Of a DNA stretch of 46,878 nucleotides, positions 8,853 through 16,145 are shown one piece after another. Source of the DNA: Mucilaginibacter polytrichastri (GTDB lineage: Bacteria; Bacteroidota; Bacteroidia; Sphingobacteriales; Sphingobacteriaceae); the NCBI RefSeq assembly GCF_001911425.1, contig NZ_MPPL01000001.1:2115417-2162294 (forward strand). Direction: 5' to 3'. The notes below the pieces were generated by a model. The model made no database searches and was not told the DNA's origin. It saw nothing but the letters and a program-made list of their open reading frames with translations. The first letter of the stretch is position 1; each line of letters opens with the position of its first letter. Position numbers and translations under genes: made by a program.

Positions 8853-8929
8853 TTGTCATTGCGAGCGATAGCGTGGCAATCGCGTCGCATTTATCTACGA
8901 CGAGATTGCTTCGTACCTCGCAATGACAA
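8853..8929. repeat. REP-like palindrome in the mprF-acvB gap
   Basis: Perfect 13-bp outer arms TTGTCATTGCGAG (8853-8865) and CTCGCAATGACAA (8917-8929) enclose an inner imperfect stem (GCAATCGCGTCG against CGACGAGATTGC, one mismatch). Together they form a long hairpin of about 77 bases. The motif resembles dispersed REP-like elements I associate with Sphingobacteriaceae genomes. It sits within the 105-base space between two genes probably cotranscribed, and could stabilise or attenuate the transcript. It creates a false in-frame N-terminal extension of the downstream gene. Confidence 0.8.
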
Positions 8930-8945
8930 ATTTCTTTATTATAAT

Positions 8946-10367
8946 ATGAAATTTGATTTGAAAATTATCGCCTTATACATTCTGATTGGTTTATTGGTAA
9001 CAATTGTTTCTTCTACCCAAGCTCAAATATCCAGCAAAGACTCTATTCATTATAGTGGCTTTGGCTATATGCATTTATATAAACCTACCCAACAAGTAAA
9101 TAATGTAATTATTTGTGTATCTGGAGATGGCGGCTGGAATGAGGGTATTGAAGGCATCGCTCTAAAAATCAAAACGCCAAATACTTTAATAATTGGTGTA
9201 GATGTACGCCACGTTCTTAAATACATGCGCGAAAATAAAGCTGAGTGCTTGTACCCGGCTGCAGATTTTGAAGAAATGAGCCAGTTTGTACAAAAGGAAA
9301 TGGGTTACAAAACTTACTTTACTCCTGTTCTGTTGGGCTATTCATCCGGTGCTACATTGGTTTACGGTTTGCTGGCACAAGCACCGCAAAATACATTCAG
9401 AGGGGCTATTGCACTAGGTTTTTGCCCCGATCTGGATATTAAGAAACCACTATGTAAAGGTTCGGGCAAGTTTGAATGTATTAAGCGGAATGATAATAAA
9501 GGCTATGATATTGGTCCGGTGAGTAACTTGAGCGCGCCCTTTATCTCAATGCAAGGCACTGCAGATCAGATTTGCGATTATGCCTCAACTGTTGCATTTC
9601 TAAAAAAAGTACCGCATGCCGAGGTGGTGTCCTTACCCAAAGTTGGGCATGGTTACACCGTAGACAAAAACTGGGTACCGCAATTTAAACAAGCCTACGC
9701 CCATTTGTTAACCATAACACAGGAAACCCCTGCGCCAAACGAAGCGAGCATGAAAATTAACCTGCCCATTAAAATAACTGAGGCCGGCGGCACAGCACAA
9801 GCCAATGATATGGTATTAATGATTTCGGGCGATGGCGGCTGGACGGGCTTCGATCAGCAAATTGCTTCAGAGTTTGCTTCACATGGCATCCCGGTTGTCG
9901 GTCTCAATTCTCTAAAATATTTCTGGGACAAGAAAACACCTGAACAAACTGCACAAGATGCTTTAACGTTAATTGAAAAATATTCATCACTTTGGAAAAA
10001 GGAGAATATTGTTTTGGTGGGATATTCGTTCGGTGCCGATGTGATGCCGTTTATTTATAATCGTTTGCCCGAGGCTATCAAAAAACGGGTGCATAATGTA
10101 GGTTTGCTATCACCATCAAAGGATACAGATTTTGAGGTCCATGTTTCAGATTTACTCAACTTTGGTTCGTCAGACCGGGAGCTGAAAGTACCTGCCGAGA
10201 TTGAGAAAATGACAGATGTTAAGATCACCTGTTTCTTTGGTAAAGATGAAGACGATGTACCGCTTAATGAGCTGCCCAAACAAAATTGTAAAGTTGTATT
10301 TTTAGATGGAGGGCATCATTACGAAAATAGTTTCGATGTGATCTATAAAAATGTAATTCCGCAATAA
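8946..10367 (+). CDS. acvB: AcvB/VirJ-family protein, probable lysyl-phosphatidylglycerol hydrolase
   Basis: With the ATG at 8946 the protein has 473 residues and a signal peptide (hydrophobic residues 6-24, cleavage near STQAQ), so it acts in the periplasm. An upstream in-frame TTG at 8853 would read through a REP-like palindrome and is rejected. There are two alpha/beta-hydrolase-like halves. The N-terminal one has VSGDGGWNEG and GYSSGAT (S133). The C-terminal VirJ domain has ISGDGGWTGFD, GYSFGAD (S361) and a final GGHHYENSFD. This double-domain plan matches Agrobacterium AcvB, which hydrolyses lysyl-phosphatidylglycerol. Its position after the mprF-like gene supports synthesis and turnover of an aminoacylated lipid. 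Enzyme activity is inferred, not shown. Confidence 0.82.
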   Translation: MKFDLKIIALYILIGLLVTIVSSTQAQISSKDSIHYSGFGYMHLYKPTQQVNNVIICVSGDGGWNEGIEGIALKIKTPNTLIIGVDVRHVLKYMRENKAECLYPAADFEEMSQFVQKEMGYKTYFTPVLLGYSSGATLVYGLLAQAPQNTFRGAIALGFCPDLDIKKPLCKGSGKFECIKRNDNKGYDIGPVSNLSAPFISMQGTADQICDYASTVAFLKKVPHAEVVSLPKVGHGYTVDKNWVPQFKQAYAHLLTITQETPAPNEASMKINLPIKITEAGGTAQANDMVLMISGDGGWTGFDQQIASEFASHGIPVVGLNSLKYFWDKKTPEQTAQDALTLIEKYSSLWKKENIVLVGYSFGADVMPFIYNRLPEAIKKRVHNVGLLSPSKDTDFEVHVSDLLNFGSSDRELKVPAEIEKMTDVKITCFFGKDEDDVPLNELPKQNCKVVFLDGGHHYENSFDVIYKNVIPQ

Positions 10368-10369
10368 AG

Positions 10370-10393
10370 TGAAGGATTTTGTTCGTTCCTTCA
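10370..10393 (+). terminator. Weak hairpin after acvB
   Basis: A 7-bp stem (TGAAGGA at 10370-10376 with TCCTTCA at 10387-10393) and a 10-nt loop begins 3 bases after the acvB stop. There is no clear U tract, so termination here is only possible. Confidence 0.3.
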
Positions 10394-10447
10394 TGCAAAA
10401 TTCATATCTGTTTATAAGATTTGTAACGTTGAATAGGGATCAGAAAC

Positions 10448-11722
10448 ATGCAAAAACTAAAAAATCTAACTTTTTTATTACCCGCTCTTACACTTTTTTC
10501 TACATTAACCGCTAAAGCACAGACAGATACGCTTAAGCTCAATTTTCAGGATGCCGAAAAGCAATTTCTGCAGAACAACTTAAGTTTGGTTGCGCAAAAG
10601 TATAACGTAGAATCAACTAAAGCATTAATCGATCAGGCCAAACTTTGGGACAACCCCACCCTTAGTACTGATCAAAACATCTGGGATGGTAGTAGCCGTC
10701 GTTTATTTGACCACTCGAACGGCTACGGCCAGGTGTTTGTACAATTAAGTCAGGTATTTACTACCGCCGGCAAACGTGGCAAGCAAGTACAAGTTGCCAA
10801 AGACAATGCTCAAATTCAGGAAGCTGCTTTTAATGACCTCATGCGTAATCTTCGCTACAATCTGCAGCTCGATTTTGGCCAGGTTGCTACACTGGTTGAG
10901 CAGAGCCACGTTTATCAGAATGAAATTAAGGCTGCAAACGGGTTGGTAGGTGTAACCCAAAAAACATTTGATGCAGGTAACACCTCCATGAAAGACCTGA
11001 TCCGTTTAAAGGCCCTTGTTTTTGGGTTGGAGAATGACATGGTTGAAAACAGCAGGCAGATCAACGAACTACAGGCAGAACTTAAAACCCTGCTGCACGT
11101 AAAGGAAACCGCGTTTGTTTTACCAATTGTGCAGGATAAACCGGTGCAGGATGTTAACCTGGATGTTGTAGCTTTAATTGACCAGGCAAAAACCAACCGC
11201 CCCGATTTCTTATCAAACCAGTACCAGTTAAATTCATCAACCCATAACCTGGCTTTACAAAAAGCAATGGCCGCGCCCGATATTACGCTTGGTGGCTCGT
11301 TCGATAAAAACAGCAGTTATGCCCGTAATTATTATGGTTTACAGATAGGCCTTCCCCTACCCGTATTTAACCGTAACCAGGGCAATATAAAATCGGCCAA
11401 GTATGATGTAATGAGCCAGCAGGCTACCTTACAGGATAACGAGGTTAGGCTGCGTAATGATGTGGTGCAAGCCATTAATCAGTACAAACTAAACCAGCAG
11501 CTTTTTAGTACCCAGCAAATACAGTTTAATGAACAGTATGACAAGCTGTTTAACGCCATGACCACCGGCTTTAAACAACGTCAGATTAGTTTAGTGGAGT
11601 TTATAGATTTTTTTGATAGCTATAAGGACACCAAGCTTAAAATTTTGCAGCAGCAATACAACCTGCAAAAATCTATCGCCGACCTCAACTTCGCCGTTGG
11701 CACTACTGTGATTAAACCGTAA
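10448..11722 (+). CDS. TolC-family outer-membrane efflux protein (CzcC-like)
   Basis: A 424-residue outer-membrane efflux protein with a signal peptide cleaved near TAKAQ (residue 25). The mature part has two OEP repeats of long helices (residues about 30-215 and 240-420), including NYYGLQIGLPLPVFNRNQG, the usual strand-turn motif of the second half. It should form the trimeric exit duct of the metal efflux pump encoded by the next two genes. It is the first gene of the set: 31 bases separate it from the adaptor gene. The 80-base upstream gap holds GTTTATAAGATTTG, a near but inexact match to a Bacteroidota promoter. Confidence 0.9.
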   Translation: MQKLKNLTFLLPALTLFSTLTAKAQTDTLKLNFQDAEKQFLQNNLSLVAQKYNVESTKALIDQAKLWDNPTLSTDQNIWDGSSRRLFDHSNGYGQVFVQLSQVFTTAGKRGKQVQVAKDNAQIQEAAFNDLMRNLRYNLQLDFGQVATLVEQSHVYQNEIKAANGLVGVTQKTFDAGNTSMKDLIRLKALVFGLENDMVENSRQINELQAELKTLLHVKETAFVLPIVQDKPVQDVNLDVVALIDQAKTNRPDFLSNQYQLNSSTHNLALQKAMAAPDITLGGSFDKNSSYARNYYGLQIGLPLPVFNRNQGNIKSAKYDVMSQQATLQDNEVRLRNDVVQAINQYKLNQQLFSTQQIQFNEQYDKLFNAMTTGFKQRQISLVEFIDFFDSYKDTKLKILQQQYNLQKSIADLNFAVGTTVIKP

Positions 11723-11753
11723 TAAATTTTAACTCGATAACAACAAACTATAA

Positions 11754-12854
11754 ATGATGAAAACAAAAGCGTTAGTAACCGGCTTTGCCGCTTTAACGTT
11801 GCTGGCAGCATGCAAGCATAAAACAGAAGCGCCTGTTGAAAACAAACAGGTATGTGTAAGCGATTCGATGGCCAAATTAATTACCATTGATACCGCCAAA
11901 ACAGCCACCATGAAAGATGAACTGAATCTTTCGGGCGAAGTGTCTTTTGATGATAACAACGTAGTTAAAGTGTTCCCTTTTTCTAGCGGACAGGTTTTAC
12001 AGGTTAAAGTTTCCCTGGGCGATAAAGTAACCAAAGGCCAGGTACTGGCTATTTTGCGCAGTGCAGATGTTGCCGGTAACTATACCGATTTAACATCTAC
12101 CGATGCCGATCTGGCTATTGCCAAACGTCAGCTTTCACAGGCAGAATATTTATACAAGAACGGTATCTCGAGCGAGCGTGATTACACTGAAGCGAAAGAA
12201 GGTTACAACAAAGCCGTAGCAGCAAGCAGCAAAATAAAACAACAGTTGGCTATTAACGGTGGTGGTAACACCAGCGCATCTGGTACCTTAATTGTTAAGG
12301 CACCGCAAAGTGGTTACATTGTAGAGAAAAACATTACCCAGGGTAGCTTTATCCGCCAGGATAACGCCGGCAGCATGTTTACCATCTCTAACATGCAGGA
12401 TGTTTGGATCTGGGCCAACGTGTTCGAGTCTGATATCAGCAAGGTTAAATCTGGTTACACAGCTAAAGTAACTACGCTAGCCTATCCGGGTAAGGTATTT
12501 ACCGGCAAGGTTAACGAAGTGAGTTCGGTGTTAGACCCGGATAATAAGGTAATGAAAATTAAAATTGTATTACCTAATCCCGATATGCTTTTAAAGCCTG
12601 AAATGTTTACCAGCGTAACTATTTCCAATAGTGATAACCAGCAGGCGGTAGCTGTACCGGCTAAGGCAGTTGTGTTTGATAACAGCAAATACTATGTGGT
12701 GGTTTACAACAGCAAATGCGATTTAAAAGTGCGCGAAGTAAGCGTTATTAAAAGCGTTGATGATATTTCTTATATCAGCTCTGGTTTAAAACCGGGCGAT
12801 CTGGTGATATCAAAAAATCAGCTGATGCTGTATGACGCGTTAACTGCCGAATAA
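11754..12854 (+). CDS. RND efflux periplasmic adaptor lipoprotein (CzcB-like)
   Basis: A 366-residue HlyD/MFP adaptor. It starts MMKTKALVTGFAALTLLAAC, a lipoprotein signal with Cys at 20. The two lipoyl half-motifs flank a helical hairpin: FPFSSGQVLQVKVSLGDKV near residues 75-93 and LIVKAPQSGYIVEKNITQG near 180-198. A beta-barrel and membrane-proximal domain follow. It would link the inner-membrane pump to the TolC duct and may hand over metal ions. No His-rich metal-binding tail is visible, unlike some CusB/CzcB proteins. It lies 55 bases before the pump gene, consistent with one operon. Confidence 0.9.
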   Translation: MMKTKALVTGFAALTLLAACKHKTEAPVENKQVCVSDSMAKLITIDTAKTATMKDELNLSGEVSFDDNNVVKVFPFSSGQVLQVKVSLGDKVTKGQVLAILRSADVAGNYTDLTSTDADLAIAKRQLSQAEYLYKNGISSERDYTEAKEGYNKAVAASSKIKQQLAINGGGNTSASGTLIVKAPQSGYIVEKNITQGSFIRQDNAGSMFTISNMQDVWIWANVFESDISKVKSGYTAKVTTLAYPGKVFTGKVNEVSSVLDPDNKVMKIKIVLPNPDMLLKPEMFTSVTISNSDNQQAVAVPAKAVVFDNSKYYVVVYNSKCDLKVREVSVIKSVDDISYISSGLKPGDLVISKNQLMLYDALTAE

Positions 12855-12909
12855 CATTTTCGACAGCATTTTATCAAGTTTAATCGCTAATTATTGATTA
12901 ATTGAAGCA

Positions 12910-15900
12910 ATGAATAAATTCATTAAAGGCATCATACAATTTTCTCTAAAAAACCGGTACTTCGTGTTTTTTATGACGGCAGTACTGGCTGGTTTAGGGG
13001 TATGGAGCTATAGCAATACACCTATTGAAACGTTTCCCGACGTTACCAATACACAGATCATCATCATAGCCCAATGGCCGGGACGTAGCGCTGAAGAGGT
13101 TGAAAAGATGATCACCATCCCGATGGAGACCGTGTTAAACTCGGTACAGAGTAAATCTAATCTGCGTACCACCTCTTCATTCGGTTTGTCTTATATCCGT
13201 ATTATTTTTGATGACGGCGTTGACGATGCCTTTGCCCGCCAGCAGGTATTAAGCCGCTTAAGCAATGCAGATTTGCCGGACGGTGTTAAGCCGGAAGTTG
13301 AGCCACCTTATGGCCCAACAGGCGAAATTTATCGTTACACTTTAAAAAGCCATACCAAATCACTGCACGAGCTTACCGCTATACAGGATTGGGTATTAGA
13401 CCGCCAGTTTAAAGCCATACCCGGTGTGGCCGATGTTAACAGCTTTGGCGGCGAAGAAAAAACTTACGAAGTAAGTGTTAAACCTGCCCTGCTAAGCAAA
13501 TACGGATTAACCTCACTGGATGTATTTAGCGCCATTAACCGCAGTAATATTAACGTAGGCGGCGATATTATTGAGAAGAACGACCAGGCTTACATTGTAC
13601 GCGGTATTGGTTTAATTAATAATACAGATGAGATCTCTAACATCATTATTAAAAACGTAAACAACGTGCCGATACTGGCCAAAGATGTTGCCGAAATTAA
13701 AGAAAGCGGACTGCCCCGTTTAGGGCAAGTAGGCCGCGATAAAGAAAACGACGCAATTGAAGGTATTGTGGTAATGCGCAAAGGCGAAAATCCTGCCGAG
13801 GTGCTGGAACGTGTGCGCGATAAGGTGAAAGACCTTAACGATAACGTTTTGCCAAAGGATGTAAAGATCGATACGTTTTATGATCGTACCAACCTGATGG
13901 ATTTTTGTACCGAAACGGTGATCCATAACCTTTGCGAAGGTATTATACTGGTAACCGTGATCGTGTTCCTGTTCATGGCCGACTGGCGTACCACGTTAAC
14001 CGTAACACTGGTTATTCCGCTGGCATTACTGTTCGCCTTTATTTGTTTACGCTTAAAAGGTATGAGCGCCAACCTGCTCTCTATGGGTGCAGTCGATTTT
14101 GGTATCATTGTAGACGGGGCCGTGGTAATGGTTGAGGGGATCTTCGTGGCGCTCGATCATAAAGCACACCAGGTGGGCATGGAGAAATTTAACAAACTGG
14201 CTAAACTCAGCTTGTTTAAAAACGTGGGTACAGAAATGGGGAAATCCATCTTCTTCTCCAAAATAATTATCCTTACCTGTTTGGTGCCAATTTTTGCCTT
14301 CCAAAAGGTAGAAGGTAAAATGTTCTCGCCACTGGCTTATACTTTAGGTTTTGCCTTAATTGGTGCCTTAATTTTTACCTTAACACTGGTGCCTGCCCTA
14401 TCGAGCATCTTGCTGAACAAGAACGTAAAGGAGAAGCACAACCCGGTTGTGTTATTCTTCGAAAACGGTATCCGCCGTATGTTTACGTTTACCTATAAAA
14501 ATCAAAAGTTAAGCTTAATCGTATCATTGGTTATCATGGTACTAACTTTTGCTTCTGCTAAGTTTTTGGGTACAGAGTTTTTACCACAGCTTAACGAAGG
14601 TGCTTTATGGGTAACTGCACAGTTGCCAATGAGTACCTCGTTAGAAAGTTCGGTAAACGTAACCAACAAAATGCGCGAGATTTTATCTACCTATCCCGAA
14701 GTTAAACAAACCCTATCGCAGGTTGGTCGTACTAATGACGGTACCGACCCTAAAGGTTTCTTTAACGTACAGATCCAGGTAGATCTTTTACCGCACAAAC
14801 AGTGGAAACGTAACATTACCGAGGATGAGCTGATTGCAGACATGTACAAGAAGCTAAGCAAGTATCCGGGTATCATTTATAACTTCTCGCAGCCTATTAG
14901 TGATAACGTGGCCGAAGCTGTTGCGGGTGTACCAGCATCAATGGCAGTTAAAATATTCGGTCCTGATTTTGAGGTGCTTGACCATAAAGCAGATGCTGTA
15001 ATGGCGATACTGAAAAAAATCCAGGGGGTTGAAGATTTAGGTGTACTGCGTAATCTTGGTCAGCCGGAGTTCAGGATCGAATTAGATCAGCGTAAAATGG
15101 CCTTGTATGGTGTAACTACTGCCGATGCCAATGCTGTTATAGAGATGGCCATTGGTGGTAAAGCAGCCACGCAATTATATGAAGGCGAACGCAAGTTTGA
15201 TATTCGTGTACGTTATCAGAAAGATTCGCGCGATACCCAGGAGAAGATCGAAAACCTGATGGTGCCTACTCTGAATGGTTCTAAAATCTCTATCAAGGAG
15301 ATCTCTACCATTAAAACATTAACAGGCCCTGCGTTTATATACCGCGATAATAACATGCGTTACATTGCTGTTAAATTTTCGGTACGTGGCCGCGATTTGG
15401 GTAGTACCATTGCAGAGGCTCAGCAAAAAGTAGGTGCCGCGGTTAAGTTAGATCGAGGTTACAGCTTTACCTGGAATGGTGAGTTTGAAAATCAGATTCG
15501 TGCATCAAAAACATTGTCACGCGTAGTGCCAATCTGTTTACTGGTTATCTTCCTTATTCTGTTCATTACCTTTGGTAACGCCAAAGATGCCACACTGGTA
15601 ATCCTCAACGTGCCTTTCGCTTTAATAGGTGGTATCCTTGCCCTGCATATTACAGGTATCAACTTTAGTATCTCGGCGGGTATCGGTTTCATTGCCCTGT
15701 TTGGGGTTTGTATCCAAAACGGTGTGATTCTGATCTCGGTGTTCCGTAAAAACCTCGATGCCCGGATGCCATTAGATACCGCCATATTAGAAGGTGTAAT
15801 CTCCCGTGTTCGCCCGGTGGTAATGACCGCATTGATGGCTGCCATCGGTTTAATGCCGGCTGCTATATCAACCGGAATCGGTTCAGAGACACAGAAACCA

Positions 15901-16050
15901 CTGGCTATTGTAGTTATTGGTGGTTTGGTTACTTCAACCATATTAACGTTGTTAATACTCCCTATTATTTACGCCATTGTGCATCGGTTGATCCACAGGC
16001 GCGAAAACAGGAAACTGTTAGCAAAATTAGGTGCTATTAAAAAATCATAA
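12910..16050 (+). CDS. czcA: Heavy-metal efflux RND pump (CzcA/CusA family)
   Basis: A 1046-residue inner-membrane RND transporter with 12 transmembrane segments and two large periplasmic loops. NTPIETFPDVTNTQ near residue 37 is typical of the HME branch. The TM4 motif DFGIIVDGAVVMVEG carries D396, D402 and E409, the spacing of the proton-relay and metal residues of CzcA (D402, D408, E415). This motif favours divalent cations (Co, Zn, Cd, Ni) over monovalent Cu/Ag, but specificity is inferred. Late segments include GIGFIALFGVCIQNGVILIS. It closes the CzcCBA-type operon and is followed by a strong terminator. No sensor-regulator pair lies next to it. Confidence 0.93.
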   Translation: MNKFIKGIIQFSLKNRYFVFFMTAVLAGLGVWSYSNTPIETFPDVTNTQIIIIAQWPGRSAEEVEKMITIPMETVLNSVQSKSNLRTTSSFGLSYIRIIFDDGVDDAFARQQVLSRLSNADLPDGVKPEVEPPYGPTGEIYRYTLKSHTKSLHELTAIQDWVLDRQFKAIPGVADVNSFGGEEKTYEVSVKPALLSKYGLTSLDVFSAINRSNINVGGDIIEKNDQAYIVRGIGLINNTDEISNIIIKNVNNVPILAKDVAEIKESGLPRLGQVGRDKENDAIEGIVVMRKGENPAEVLERVRDKVKDLNDNVLPKDVKIDTFYDRTNLMDFCTETVIHNLCEGIILVTVIVFLFMADWRTTLTVTLVIPLALLFAFICLRLKGMSANLLSMGAVDFGIIVDGAVVMVEGIFVALDHKAHQVGMEKFNKLAKLSLFKNVGTEMGKSIFFSKIIILTCLVPIFAFQKVEGKMFSPLAYTLGFALIGALIFTLTLVPALSSILLNKNVKEKHNPVVLFFENGIRRMFTFTYKNQKLSLIVSLVIMVLTFASAKFLGTEFLPQLNEGALWVTAQLPMSTSLESSVNVTNKMREILSTYPEVKQTLSQVGRTNDGTDPKGFFNVQIQVDLLPHKQWKRNITEDELIADMYKKLSKYPGIIYNFSQPISDNVAEAVAGVPASMAVKIFGPDFEVLDHKADAVMAILKKIQGVEDLGVLRNLGQPEFRIELDQRKMALYGVTTADANAVIEMAIGGKAATQLYEGERKFDIRVRYQKDSRDTQEKIENLMVPTLNGSKISIKEISTIKTLTGPAFIYRDNNMRYIAVKFSVRGRDLGSTIAEAQQKVGAAVKLDRGYSFTWNGEFENQIRASKTLSRVVPICLLVIFLILFITFGNAKDATLVILNVPFALIGGILALHITGINFSISAGIGFIALFGVCIQNGVILISVFRKNLDARMPLDTAILEGVISRVRPVVMTALMAAIGLMPAAISTGIGSETQKPLAIVVIGGLVTSTILTLLILPIIYAIVHRLIHRRENRKLLAKLGAIKKS

Positions 16051-16059
16051 ACAAACAAA

Positions 16060-16089
16060 ACGCCCCGTTATTATGCGGGGCGTTTTTTG
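16060..16089 (+). terminator. Strong Rho-independent terminator of the metal efflux operon
   Basis: An 8-bp GC-rich stem ACGCCCCG (16060-16067) with CGGGGCGT (16076-16083) and an 8-nt loop is followed by TTTTT. It starts 9 bases after the pump stop codon. Confidence 0.93.
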
Positions 16090-16145
16090 TTGCTACCTAC
16101 CGGTAATCTTGTTAATTTGCATTTTGTTATCTGTAACTCAAATTA

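Noticed and set aside
8853..8945. In-frame extension of acvB beginning at TTG 8853
   Set aside because: It translates a REP-like palindrome and removes the signal peptide from the N terminus. The ATG at 8946 gives a clean signal peptide.
15492..15941. Open frame antisense to the RND pump gene
   Set aside because: It lies fully inside a well-identified gene and its translation looks like a shadow, with no domain.
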